From contig NZ_JAAARM010000016.1 of assembly GCF_009908285.1 (NCBI RefSeq), positions 62,001 through 126,000 on the forward strand: 64,000 bases of DNA, in the 5' to 3' direction. Numbering within the stretch: position 1 is the first letter of the stretch; each line of letters begins with the position of its first letter. The DNA is from Pseudomonas sp. Fl4BN1. GTDB taxonomy: Bacteria; Pseudomonadota; Gammaproteobacteria; Pseudomonadales; Pseudomonadaceae. Made by a program: the position numbers and the translations under genes. The notes below the pieces were generated by a model. It was not told the origin of the DNA, did no database searches, and saw nothing but the letters and a program-made list of their open reading frames with translations. This document shows positions 9,115-17,486 of this stretch, piece by piece.

Positions 9115-9146
9115 AGCGGCGTTCTGGCATCAGGCGCCGCTTTTTC
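9115..9146 (+). terminator. Intrinsic terminator of lipoprotein 1
   Basis: AGCGGCG (9115-9121) pairs with CGCCGCT (9135-9141), followed by TTTTC. It lies about 75 nt after the stop codon. Confidence 0.7.
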
Positions 9147-9314
9147 ATGGGCACTGGAAACAGGCGTAGCCGATGCTTGAGGGACTTGTATCAATGTGTT
9201 GCGTAAATCGCACCAGCGGAGGTTTTTGCGGTCAGATAATTTGTCAGTCAGCCTATTGCTGATTGCCGCCTGCCAGCGTCGCTGGCGTGGCTCTTCGCGG
9301 TCCAGGAGGCCGCC

Positions 9315-9689
9315 ATGTATCGTCGATTTCTACTGATTGCATTGCTGGGTTTGAGTCTTTCTGCGTGTGCCCCTTATTACGGAGGTTCCGGCTACTACAG
9401 TTCGGACGTCTACAGCTCCCCCGCGCCGGCCTACTACGGCGGCGGATCTTCCTATTACTCGACTGATCGCAGTTACTACGCGCCACGCTACTACCAGCCA
9501 GCACCGCGCTATTACCAGCCGGCACCACGTTATTATCAGCCGCCGCGTGCAGCGTACCGACCCTATCCGAACCAGGGTTGGGGTGGCCATGAGCGCCCTC
9601 GCTATTGGAACAACCAGGATGGGGGCGGTCACGGCAGTCGTGACAATCATGGGCGCGGTGACCATGGCCGAGGTGGGCGCGGCCACTGA
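9315..9689 (+). CDS. Small Tyr-rich lipoprotein 2 with PRYYQPA repeats
   Basis: 124 aa, paralog of the gene at 8805. Signal MYRRFLLIALLGLSLSAC with lipobox. The mature region holds three tandem copies of PRYYQPA/P (about residues 56-77), then a Gly/His/Arg-rich tail (GHGSRDNHGRGDHGRGGRGH). The leader (9205-9314) resembles that of lipoprotein 1, including the CCAGCGTCGCTGG repeat at 9273-9285 and the AGGAGGCCGCC ribosome-binding stretch. The basic tail is specific to this copy. No function can be assigned. Confidence 0.75.
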   Translation: MYRRFLLIALLGLSLSACAPYYGGSGYYSSDVYSSPAPAYYGGGSSYYSTDRSYYAPRYYQPAPRYYQPAPRYYQPPRAAYRPYPNQGWGGHERPRYWNNQDGGGHGSRDNHGRGDHGRGGRGH

Positions 9690-9706
9690 TGCCGAATCGG
9701 CAGGAA

Positions 9707-9741
9707 CCCTGTAGTCGCAGCCTGTGGCAGCGTCTACAGGG
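9707..9741. terminator. REP-like hairpin between convergent genes
   Basis: CCCTGTAG (9707-9714) pairs with CTACAGGG (9734-9741), with an inner imperfect GCAGCC/GGCAGC stem. It sits between the stops of lipoprotein 2 and the HIBCH-like gene. The sequence resembles a Pseudomonas REP element and may end transcription from both sides. Confidence 0.55.
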
Positions 9742-9746
9742 GCCGC

Positions 9747-10859
9747 TCAGTAGTCCGTCAGGTCCGCCAATGGATGGCGCCCCTCCCAGGCCTTGTGGAA
9801 ATGCGCCTCCACCACCGCCTCGGGCACGCTGTTGATATCCGACCAATGCCAGTGCGGCTGATGATCCTTGTCGATCAGGCGCGCTCGCACCCCTTCGGCA
9901 AACTCCGGATGCCGGCAGCAGTTCAGGCTCAGGGTGTATTCCATCTGGAAGACTTCGGCCAGGGACAGGTAGCGGGCACGGCGGATCTGCTCCCAGACCA
10001 GGTGCGCGGTCAGCGGGCAACCTTCGCTGAGGGTTTTGGCGGCGCGGCTGTAGAGAATATCGCTGTGGTTCTGCAACTGGCTGATGGCGCGCCAGGCACA
10101 GGCCACGTCACTGACATCCAGCCAGGCGTCGATCTGTTGCCGGCGGGGCAGCCACTGTGCCTCGGGCAGTTGTCCCAGGGCTTCTTGTTGCAAGGCCTTG
10201 AGCAGGCTATTGAGTTGTCGCGGGGTTTGCTCCTGCCAGTTCAATTGCAGCAAGCCCTCGATCAGCGCCTCCTGTTGCTCATCCAGCAGGAAGCGATCAG
10301 CGAGGTTCAGGTCCAGGGCATCACGGCCATTCATGTGCGCGCCGGTGAGGCCGAGGAACAGCCCGAGCTTGCCGGGCATCCGCGAAAGGAACCAACTGGC
10401 ACCTACATCGGGATACAGGCCGATGCTGATTTCCGGCATCGCCAGGCGACTGCTGGGGGTGACGATCCGGATACTGGCGCCCTGCAGCAGCCCCATGCCA
10501 CCGCCGAGCACGTAGCCGTGCCCCCAGCAGATCAACGGTTTGGGGTAGGTGTGCAAGTGATAGTCGAGACGGTACTCGGCCGCGAAAAAATGCCCGGCCA
10601 AGGGCGGCACCTGGCCTGGCTGATCCAGGCAGGCCTGGGCCAGGCTGCGCACTTCGCCACCGGCACAGAAGGCCTTGGCACCGTTGCCCCGCAACAGCAC
10701 GCAGACCACTTGCGGGTCCTTGGCCCAGGCGTCGAGGTGCTGGCTCAACTGCTGGATCATTGGCAGCGACAGGGCATTCAGGGATTTTTCCGCGTCCAGG
10801 GTGGCAATGGCGATGCGTGCGCCATCGGTGCCAGTGAGTTCTTCGACGTGCAGGTTCAT
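9747..10859 (-). CDS. Enoyl-CoA hydratase/isomerase family, 3-hydroxyisobutyryl-CoA hydrolase-like
   Basis: 370 aa from the ATG at 10859 (GAGG 7 nt upstream); an ATG at 10880 lacks this site. The crotonase fold shows the oxyanion-hole stretch AFCAGGEVRSL, then GYVLGGGMGLLQG and the HIBCH-type signature MPEISIGLYPDVGASWFLSRM. The length fits the ECH_2/HIBCH group (about 350-380 aa) rather than simple enoyl-CoA hydratases (260 aa). A role in valine breakdown is possible, but no valine-pathway genes are nearby, so the exact acyl-CoA is open. Confidence 0.8.
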   Translation of the reverse strand: MNLHVEELTGTDGARIAIATLDAEKSLNALSLPMIQQLSQHLDAWAKDPQVVCVLLRGNGAKAFCAGGEVRSLAQACLDQPGQVPPLAGHFFAAEYRLDYHLHTYPKPLICWGHGYVLGGGMGLLQGASIRIVTPSSRLAMPEISIGLYPDVGASWFLSRMPGKLGLFLGLTGAHMNGRDALDLNLADRFLLDEQQEALIEGLLQLNWQEQTPRQLNSLLKALQQEALGQLPEAQWLPRRQQIDAWLDVSDVACAWRAISQLQNHSDILYSRAAKTLSEGCPLTAHLVWEQIRRARYLSLAEVFQMEYTLSLNCCRHPEFAEGVRARLIDKDHQPHWHWSDINSVPEAVVEAHFHKAWEGRHPLADLTDY

Positions 10860-10985
10860 CGTGACCTCGATGGAAAACATGAGCGATCAGTATGATCGCT
10901 GGTAGGGAAAGTGCTGGTTCTGTGTCAGATCAATTGACAAGCGAAGTCGGCTTTCCTAGGGTGCGGCCATTGTTTTTTCACGGGC

Positions 10986-11684
10986 ATGGCCATGACTGCT
11001 GACGATCGTATCAAACTCGAACCGAGCTGGAAGGAGGCGCTGCGTGCCGAATTCGACCAGCCTTACATGACCGAACTGCGGGAGTTCCTGCGTCAGGAAC
11101 ATGCTGCCGGCAAGGAAATCTATCCGCCGGGCCCGATGATCTTCAACGCCTTGAACTCGACGCCGCTGGACCAGGTCAAGGTAGTGATCCTCGGCCAGGA
11201 CCCGTACCACGGTCCGGGCCAGGCTCACGGCCTGTGCTTCTCGGTGCAGCCCGGGGTGCCGGCGCCGCCCTCGCTGGTGAACATCTATAAAGAGCTCAAG
11301 CGCGACCTGAACATCGACATTCCCACTCACGGTTACCTGCAGAGTTGGGCCGAACAGGGCGTGTTGATGCTCAACACCACCATGACGGTGGAGCGGGCCA
11401 ATGCGGCGTCTCATGCGGGCAAGGGCTGGCAGTTCTTTACCGATCGGATCATCGAAGTGGTCAGCGAGCACCAGCCGCATCTGGTGTTCCTGCTGTGGGG
11501 CGCGCACGCCCAGGGCAAGCAGAAACTGATCGACGCCAGCAAACACCTGGTGCTGACCTCGGTTCATCCCTCGCCCTTGTCGGCCTACCGTGGCTTTCTC
11601 GGTTGCGGGCATTTCAGCCGTACCAACAAGTACCTTGAGCAAAACGGCGAGACGCCAATCGAGTGGCGCCTGCCGCCGGTTTGA
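10986..11684 (+). CDS. ung: Uracil-DNA glycosylase
   Basis: 232 aa, family 1 UDG. The catalytic loop GQDPYHGPGQAHGLCFSV is at 70-87 (Asp72 activates water), FNALN near 53, MLNTTMTV in the middle, and the minor-groove loop HPSPLSAYRGF with its His at the end. It removes uracil from DNA in base-excision repair. Two ATGs lie close together (10986 and 10992); the first is used here. It converges with the abrB-like gene and is followed by a REP element. Confidence 0.97.
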   Translation: MAMTADDRIKLEPSWKEALRAEFDQPYMTELREFLRQEHAAGKEIYPPGPMIFNALNSTPLDQVKVVILGQDPYHGPGQAHGLCFSVQPGVPAPPSLVNIYKELKRDLNIDIPTHGYLQSWAEQGVLMLNTTMTVERANAASHAGKGWQFFTDRIIEVVSEHQPHLVFLLWGAHAQGKQKLIDASKHLVLTSVHPSPLSAYRGFLGCGHFSRTNKYLEQNGETPIEWRLPPV

Positions 11685-11727
11685 TCGAGACGCCAAACGA
11701 AAGCTGCCAAGCGGCTCCTGCATCTTC

Positions 11728-11753
11728 TGTAGGAGCCGGCTTGCCGGCGAAGG
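11728..11753. repeat. REP element
   Basis: TGTAGGAGCCGGCTTGCCGG and six further bases form a Pseudomonas REP unit with stem GCCGGC/GCCGGC. The same unit occurs at 15854. It lies between the convergent stops of ung and the abrB-like gene. Confidence 0.8.
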
Positions 11754-11758
11754 ACGTT

Positions 11759-12784
11759 TCAGTCCTTGTTCCAATGCCGGAACAAAGGCTCCGCCAAAAA
11801 CAGCACGAACAACAACCTCATCACCTGCATTGCGGTCACCAATGGCACCGACAGTTGCAAGGTCTCGGCCGTCAGGCTCATTTCCGCAATGCCGCCGGGC
11901 ATCATGCCCAGGGTCAGCGAGCGCAGGTCCAGGTGGGTCAGCACGCTCAGGCCCAGGGCCGCGAGCCCGGCGATCAACATGGTCAGGGCCGTGCCGATCA
12001 GAGTCCGGCCCATGAATGACGGCGCCCGCCGAAAGAACTGCCGATTGAAGTGACAGCCCAGGCCACTGCCGATCAGCCACTGGCCCATCTGGCTGCCGCC
12101 GTCGGGCAGGCCGATGTGCAAGTCCCAGGCGATGCTCACCGTGGCGCTGAGCAGCAGGGGGCCAAACAACCAGGGATTGGGTTGACGCAGACGCTGCCAG
12201 AGCCAGGCCAATAGGGCTCCTGCGGGAAACAGCAGGGCCAGCCACTGCCAGTCGACAGTGGCGGCCTGCAAGGCCGGCGTGCCTTCCCCCAGCAGGTATT
12301 TGAATGCCGCTGGTACACAGAGCACCACCGTCAGCACCCGCAGGCTCTGCCCTGCCGCCACGCGGCTGAGCACCGCGCCATTGCGTGCGCCGAGGTTGAC
12401 CATTTCTCCGGAGCCGCCGGGCATGCTGGAGAAGAACGCGGTGGCCCGGTCTTCCCCGGTGCGCCGCAGCAACCAGACCCCGACCACGCTGGACAGGCTG
12501 GTGACCAGGGCGCCGAAGAAGATCAGGCCGAAGTGACTCATGACCTGCGCCATCACCAGCGGGGTGAAGTGCAGGCCGATGCCGATGCCCACCACCCATT
12601 GCCCGCATTTGCGGCCGCCGGGTATTTCCGCCAGTTGCCAGGGCGTCAGGCAGCGCACCAGGATAATCGCCAGCAACGAGCCGACCATCCATGGCAGCGG
12701 CCAGCCGACCTGGCTGGCGAGATAACCGCCAGCCAGACCCACCAGGGGCGTGCCCCACCACTGTTTGAACCTGACTTCAGACAT
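11759..12784 (-). CDS. AbrB-family membrane protein linked to Tct transporter
   Basis: 341 aa from the ATG at 12784, which overlaps the tctA stop by 8 nt (ATGTCTGA), so translation is coupled to tctA. It is a hydrophobic protein with about nine helices and two internally similar halves: each has a PGG motif after a helix pair (SSMPGGSGEMVNLGA near 120-135 and GMMPGGIAEMSLTAE near 300). This is the AbrB/'ammonia monooxygenase' membrane family of unknown function. The same gene order next to tctA and ung is known in P. aeruginosa. It could be an accessory part of the tricarboxylate system. Confidence 0.8.
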   Translation of the reverse strand: MSEVRFKQWWGTPLVGLAGGYLASQVGWPLPWMVGSLLAIILVRCLTPWQLAEIPGGRKCGQWVVGIGIGLHFTPLVMAQVMSHFGLIFFGALVTSLSSVVGVWLLRRTGEDRATAFFSSMPGGSGEMVNLGARNGAVLSRVAAGQSLRVLTVVLCVPAAFKYLLGEGTPALQAATVDWQWLALLFPAGALLAWLWQRLRQPNPWLFGPLLLSATVSIAWDLHIGLPDGGSQMGQWLIGSGLGCHFNRQFFRRAPSFMGRTLIGTALTMLIAGLAALGLSVLTHLDLRSLTLGMMPGGIAEMSLTAETLQLSVPLVTAMQVMRLLFVLFLAEPLFRHWNKD

Positions 12785-14291
12785 CGGCCACGGCACGTTG
12801 CTGAGCCGCACGCTTGCGCCAGATACGCAGCAGCGGCATCAGCAGCATGATGGCGGTCAGCACCCAGACTCCGAGGGTGATCGGGCTCGACCAGAGGATC
12901 TCCAGCGTACCGTTGGAAATCGACAGCGCGCGGCGCAGGTTCTGCTCCATCAGGCCACCGAGGATGAAGCCCAGCAGCACTGGCGACAGCGGGAAATCGA
13001 GCTTGCGCAGGATGTAGCCGAAGATGCCGATGCCGACCATCAGGAACAGGTCGAAGGTGGTGGCGTGTACCGCGTAGACGCCGATCCCGGTGATGATCGC
13101 GATGACGGGCACCAGGGCCCAGTTGGGCACGGCGAGGATGCGGGTGAAGATGCGGATCATCGGGATGTTGAGGATCACCAGCATGATATTGGCAATGAAC
13201 AACGAGGCGATCAGGCCCCAGACGATATCCGGCTGCTGCTGGAACAGCAGTGGGCCGGGGGTGATGTTGTACAGCGATAGGGCGCCGATCATCACCGCCG
13301 TGGTGCCGGAACCGGGCACGCCGAGGGTTAGCATCGGCACCAGGGCGCCGCAGGCCGAAGCGCCAATCGCGGTTTCGGGGGCGGCGAGGCCGCGCTTGTC
13401 GCCTTCACCAAAGGTCCCGCTGGCACCGGCGAGGCGTTTCTCGGTCATGTAGGCCACGGCACTGGCCAGGGTCGCGCCGGCACCGGGCAACACGCCCATG
13501 ATGAAACCCAGCAGGCCGCAGCGGATGTTCACCACGAACACCGAGGCCGCTTCCTTGAAGTTGAACATCATGCGTCCGGTGGCTTTCACCGCCTCTTGGC
13601 CACGATGGGTCTTCTCCAGCAGCAACAGGATCTCACTGATGGAGAACAAGCCCAGCACCAGCACCACGAACTGGATGCCGTCGGTGAGGTGGATGTTGTC
13701 CCCGGTGAAACGGTACACGCCACTGTTGGCGTCGATGCCGACCGCGGAGAGAAACAGGCCGATCAACGCGGCAATGAAGGTCTTCAACGGCCGGTCGCCG
13801 GCCATGCCGCCGAGGCAGACGATGGCGAACACCATCAGCACGAAGTATTCCGCCGGGCCGAAGGCGATTGCCCACTTGGCCAGCAACGGGGCGAACAGCA
13901 CCATGCCGCAGGTGGCGATGAAGGCACCGATGAACGAACTCCACGCCGACAGCGACAGGGCAACCCCGGCCATGCCCTTGCGGGCCATGGGGTAGCCGTC
14001 GAGGGTGGTCATTACGGTGGAGGCTTCACCGGGAATGTTCAGCAGGATCGAGCTGATCCGGCCGCCGTATTCGCAGCCCAGGTACACCGCCGCCAGCAGG
14101 ATCAGCGCCGATTCCGGTGGCAGGCCCAGGGCGAAGGCGATAGGAATCAGCAGTGCCACGCCGTTGATCGGGCCCAGGCCCGGGAGCAGGCCGACCACGG
14201 TGCCGATCAACGTGCCGGACAGGGCGGTGACCAGGTTGTAGGGGGTCAGCGCGACGCCGAACCCCTGGCCCAGATAACTCAGGGTATCCAT
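12777..14291 (-). CDS. tctA: Tripartite tricarboxylate transporter large permease TctA
   Basis: 504 aa inner-membrane protein with about 12 helices. It shows the family's repeated Gly/Pro loops: LLPGLGPINGVALLIP near 40 and GVLPGAGATLASAVAYMTEK near 270, plus the ETAIGASACGALVPMLTLGVPGSGTTAV block near 315. TctA is the channel subunit that takes substrate from TctC with TctB. Only one base lies between the tctB stop and the tctA ATG, and the 3' end overlaps the abrB-like gene. Confidence 0.95.
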   Translation of the reverse strand: MDTLSYLGQGFGVALTPYNLVTALSGTLIGTVVGLLPGLGPINGVALLIPIAFALGLPPESALILLAAVYLGCEYGGRISSILLNIPGEASTVMTTLDGYPMARKGMAGVALSLSAWSSFIGAFIATCGMVLFAPLLAKWAIAFGPAEYFVLMVFAIVCLGGMAGDRPLKTFIAALIGLFLSAVGIDANSGVYRFTGDNIHLTDGIQFVVLVLGLFSISEILLLLEKTHRGQEAVKATGRMMFNFKEAASVFVVNIRCGLLGFIMGVLPGAGATLASAVAYMTEKRLAGASGTFGEGDKRGLAAPETAIGASACGALVPMLTLGVPGSGTTAVMIGALSLYNITPGPLLFQQQPDIVWGLIASLFIANIMLVILNIPMIRIFTRILAVPNWALVPVIAIITGIGVYAVHATTFDLFLMVGIGIFGYILRKLDFPLSPVLLGFILGGLMEQNLRRALSISNGTLEILWSSPITLGVWVLTAIMLLMPLLRIWRKRAAQQRAVADV

Positions 14292-14292
14292 A

Positions 14293-14751
14293 TCAATTCT
14301 CCAGAACGTCGAGCAGGCCGAGGGGCAGTGGCACGTCCATGACCCGGTCGAACAGCCAGTAGAGGCCGATGCTGAGCAGGCTGACGATCACCAGGCTGGG
14401 CAGCCAGCGGCCGCCGTACAGGCGAGCCATCGGAACGCCGATCAAGGTGCTGGCGACGATGAAACCCAAGGGTTCGAAGGTGCCAGCAAAGACCAGCAGC
14501 AAGACCACGCAGAGGGTGATCTTGGTCAGGGTCTGCCGGTCCAGGGGCGGTTCTTCTTCGCTGTGCTTGATCGGAACCGGGCGAAACAACATGTACAGCA
14601 GGGCCAGGCTCATCAGACCGAGCATCAGCAGGGGGAAGGCTCGCGGGCCTACCGGTTCGTAGGAAAAGGCCGCCTGGTAGGGCCAGGCCATCAGTGCCAG
14701 GCCGGCACAGGCCAGCAGCAACACCGCGGCGAAGAGACGTTGAACGAGCAT
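14293..14751 (-). CDS. tctB: Tripartite tricarboxylate transporter small permease TctB
   Basis: 152 aa with four predicted helices (LFAAVLLLACAGLALMAW; FPLLMLGLMSLALLYMLF; TLCVVLLLVFAGTF; LVIVSLLSIGLYWLF). This is the normal size and layout for TctB. YEPVGPRAFP near residue 32 is the family's conserved periplasmic loop. It lies between tctC (58 nt before) and tctA (1 nt after). Confidence 0.9.
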   Translation of the reverse strand: MLVQRLFAAVLLLACAGLALMAWPYQAAFSYEPVGPRAFPLLMLGLMSLALLYMLFRPVPIKHSEEEPPLDRQTLTKITLCVVLLLVFAGTFEPLGFIVASTLIGVPMARLYGGRWLPSLVIVSLLSIGLYWLFDRVMDVPLPLGLLDVLEN

Positions 14752-14809
14752 GGCTAACTCCCGGGCCCGGCCCCCGATGCGCGAGGGCCGAGCCGTTAGA
14801 AAGGGACGG

Positions 14810-15796
14810 TCACTGGATCAGGCCGAACTCTTTGGCCAGGGTCTTGTAGTCGGCTACCTGCTGCTTCACGTAGGTGTCCAACTCGGGGCCGGTCATGGCG
14901 AAGGGGAACAGTTCGCGCTGGTCACGCAGCTTGGCGAAGTTTTCGGAGGCCAGCAGTTTGTCGAAGGCGTCTTTCCACCAGGCGTATTCAGCGTCGCTGA
15001 CTTTTGGCCCGAGGTAGAAGCCGCGCACCACCGGCCAGACGATGTCGTAGCCCTGTTCCTTGGCGGTGGGGATATCCTTCATTTCCGGCTCGTCCAGGCG
15101 CTGGGCGGAGAACACCGCCAGCAGGCGCATGTCGCCGGCCTGGATGTGTGGCATGGAGTCGGAGATGTCGGTGCTGCCTACCTGGATATGCCCGCCCAGC
15201 AGGGCGGTGGCGATTTCCCCGCCGCCTTCCAGGGCCACGTAGCGCAGGTCCCGAGGGTTGATCCCAGCGGCCTTGGCGATCAGCGCGGTCTGCATCCAGT
15301 CCTGGCTGCCGACAGTGCCGCCGGAGCCGATCACCACTTTGCTCGGGTCTTTCTTCAGGGCCTGGACCAGATCGTCTAGGGTCTTGTAGGGCGAATCGCT
15401 TTTCACCGCGATGGCGCCGTAGCTGGTACCTACCGCTGCCAGCCAGCGCACCGCGTTTTCATCGAAACGGCCGAATTTGCCCTGGGCCAGGTTCAGCAGC
15501 GAGCCGCTGGACCAGGCGACCAATGTCCCGGCGTCGGCTGGACGCTGGGCCACTACCGCGTTGTAGGCCACGGCACCGACACCGCCGGGCATGTAGGTCA
15601 CGCGCATCGGCTTGGTGAGAATCTTCTCGTTGATCAGGGCGCTTTGCGCCAGCTTGCAGGTCAGGTCGAAACCGCCGCCGGGGGAGGCCGGGGCGATGCA
15701 TTCCGGGCGCTTGGGTTCGGCGGATGCGGCCAGCAGTTGGCCGGCGAACAGCATGCAGCCGGCCGCGAGGGCGAGGTTACGCAATGAAAGGTCCAT
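14810..15796 (-). CDS. tctC: Periplasmic tricarboxylate-binding protein TctC
   Basis: 328 aa starting at 15796, with GGAG 7-10 nt ahead. A signal peptide ends near LAASAEPKRP (residue about 24). The mature domain has the Bug/TctC fold: CIAPASPGGGFDLTCKLAQ binds the carboxylate, VYMPG-like TYMPGGVGAVAYN follows, and VVIGSGGTVGSQDW near 175. TctC proteins bind citrate and related tricarboxylates and feed the TctAB permease. An in-frame extension to 15886 overlaps a REP element and is rejected as start. Confidence 0.93.
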   Translation of the reverse strand: MDLSLRNLALAAGCMLFAGQLLAASAEPKRPECIAPASPGGGFDLTCKLAQSALINEKILTKPMRVTYMPGGVGAVAYNAVVAQRPADAGTLVAWSSGSLLNLAQGKFGRFDENAVRWLAAVGTSYGAIAVKSDSPYKTLDDLVQALKKDPSKVVIGSGGTVGSQDWMQTALIAKAAGINPRDLRYVALEGGGEIATALLGGHIQVGSTDISDSMPHIQAGDMRLLAVFSAQRLDEPEMKDIPTAKEQGYDIVWPVVRGFYLGPKVSDAEYAWWKDAFDKLLASENFAKLRDQRELFPFAMTGPELDTYVKQQVADYKTLAKEFGLIQ

Positions 15797-15853
15797 GCTT
15801 GTCTCCACAGGAGTTGTTGTAGGTATGTCCGGGTCATCCTCGACCCTTTTTTC

Positions 15854-15937
15854 CGTAGGAGCCGGCTTGCCGGCGAAGGGGCCCATGAGCCTTGTGCGGG
15901 GCTTGCGGGCCTCTTCGCTGGCAAGCCAGCGCCTACG
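15854..15937. repeat. Inverted REP doublet (BIME-like)
   Basis: One REP unit (15854-15879, GTAGGAGCCGGCTTGCCGGC...) faces a second, diverged unit in the opposite orientation (15912-15937, CTTCGCTGGCAAGCCAGCGC...). They lie between tctC and opdH, inside what looks like one operon, where a REP pair can lower downstream expression or protect the upstream mRNA. Confidence 0.8.
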
Positions 15938-15958
15938 ACACAGCGAGATACGGAGGGC

Positions 15959-17251
15959 TTACCACAGGGCCACGCTGTAGCTCACCAGCAAGCGCACTTC
16001 ATCCGCATCGCGAGCCGAATAGTTGGAACGGTAGGTGGCGTTGCGCAGGCGCACGGCGACATCCTTGAAGGTGCCGCTTTGCACCACGTATTTGATCTCG
16101 GTGTTGCGTTCCCATTCCTTGCCGGTGTCGCCGTTCTTCAGGGCAATGTTGTCGCCGCTGAGGTAGCGGGTCATGAAGCTCAGGCCGGGCACCCCGAGCT
16201 TGGCGAAGTCGTAGTCGTAACGGGCCTGCCAGGAGCGCTCCTCGGCCCCGGCAAAGTCGTTGATTTGCACGAAGTTCACCAGATACGGGTCGCTGCCATC
16301 GACATACGGGAAGGCACTGTCGCCGGACATGTGCTGGTAGCCGGCGCTGAGTTTATGCCCGTTCAGGGCGTAGCTCACCAGGCCATTGAGGGATCGGTTG
16401 TCGATCTTGCCGCCTCGGGCCTGGCCCTGATCATCGCTGATGGCCAGGCGCAGGTCGCTGGCGAAGGTACCGGGGCCCAAGGGTTGCGAGGTGACCAGGC
16501 CAAGAAAGTGCTGGTTGTAGACATCGTCCAGTTGGGCGAAGTGGTAGCTGCCGGTGATCTTGTCGGTGAGCTTGTAGTCCAGGCCGCCGAAATTGAAGTG
16601 CTTGCCGGTCGCGCTGCCGGCGAAGCGGCTGTTCTTGTTGTTGAGGCGGATGTCTTCGTAGTTGCTGTCGTCGCGGTCCTTGACCTTGTCCAGGCGACCG
16701 CCGGTGAAGGTCAGGTTCTTGATCTCCTTGGAGGTCAACAGGCCGCCCTCGAAGGTTTGCGGCAGGATGCGCCCGTCGTTGGGCTTGAGGATCGGCAACT
16801 CGGGGATCAGGCTGCCGATTTTCAGTTCGGTGGCGGAAATCTTCACCTTGCCAGTCAGGCCGAGCTTGGAATATTGATTGGCCGCGCGTCCGTCATCGTG
16901 GGTCGGTAGCAGGCCGGTACCGGTGCGGTCGGGGCTGGAGTCGAGCTTGACCCCAAGCATCCCCAGGGCATCCAGGCCGAAACCCACGGTGCCTTCGGTG
17001 TAGCCCGACTGCAGGTTGAGCATGAAGCCCTGGGCCCACTCGTCGCGCTTGGATTGCTGGGCGCTGGTGCCGTCGCGAAAGTCGCGGTTGAAGTACATGT
17101 TGCGAGTTTCGAAGGTGCCGCTGCTGTCTTCGAAGAAGGCGGCCTGGCTGAGCGGGGCGACGCCGACGAGGGCGGCAGCGCTGGCGAGAGCGGTTGAGGT
17201 CAGGCGGGAAAAACGCGCAGGCTGGACAGCCTTAGGGTGCGTGGATGGCAT
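15959..17251 (-). CDS. opdH: OprD-family porin, OpdH-like
   Basis: 430 aa from the ATG at 17251 (GGAG 8-11 nt upstream). Signal peptide 1-37 ends LSQA-AFFEDS. The mature part is an OprD-type 18-strand barrel: an N-terminal FETRNMYFNRDFR, a TGKVKISATELKIGSLIPELPIL segment, alternating strands, and an aromatic C-terminal strand VRLLVSYSVALW. Position beside tctCBA and divergent from tctDE matches opdH of P. aeruginosa, which takes up cis-aconitate and other tricarboxylates. Symbol is by synteny plus family. Confidence 0.88.
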   Translation of the reverse strand: MPSTHPKAVQPARFSRLTSTALASAAALVGVAPLSQAAFFEDSSGTFETRNMYFNRDFRDGTSAQQSKRDEWAQGFMLNLQSGYTEGTVGFGLDALGMLGVKLDSSPDRTGTGLLPTHDDGRAANQYSKLGLTGKVKISATELKIGSLIPELPILKPNDGRILPQTFEGGLLTSKEIKNLTFTGGRLDKVKDRDDSNYEDIRLNNKNSRFAGSATGKHFNFGGLDYKLTDKITGSYHFAQLDDVYNQHFLGLVTSQPLGPGTFASDLRLAISDDQGQARGGKIDNRSLNGLVSYALNGHKLSAGYQHMSGDSAFPYVDGSDPYLVNFVQINDFAGAEERSWQARYDYDFAKLGVPGLSFMTRYLSGDNIALKNGDTGKEWERNTEIKYVVQSGTFKDVAVRLRNATYRSNYSARDADEVRLLVSYSVALW

Positions 17252-17367
17252 CCTGGGTACTCCGTTATTGTTCTTATTTTGACGAAAACGCTTCGAGGCG
17301 TTTTGCGGCTCAGCGGCCATCAAGGCCAGGGCAGTCGAAACCGTCCGTAGCAGGACTCTAAAGGGCC

Positions 17368-17397
17368 AACCTTTCGCTAACCTTTCAGCGCACTTTC
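17368..17397. promoter_or_regulatory. Three phased CTTTC repeats between opdH and tctD
   Basis: AACCTTTC at 17368 and 17379 and GCACTTTC at 17390 repeat with an exact 11-bp period, one helical turn. A fourth CTTTC lies at 17402. The array sits between the divergent opdH and tctD genes. OmpR-type regulators bind such tandem direct repeats, so this may be the TctD operator (inference). Confidence 0.55.
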
Positions 17398-17486
17398 ACG
17401 GCTTTCGGGCTTCACAGCCGCGATTGCGGCGGTACACTCCGCGCCAAAGAGCGGCGTCGATCCCCCCTGAAGCGAGGTAAACAGCC

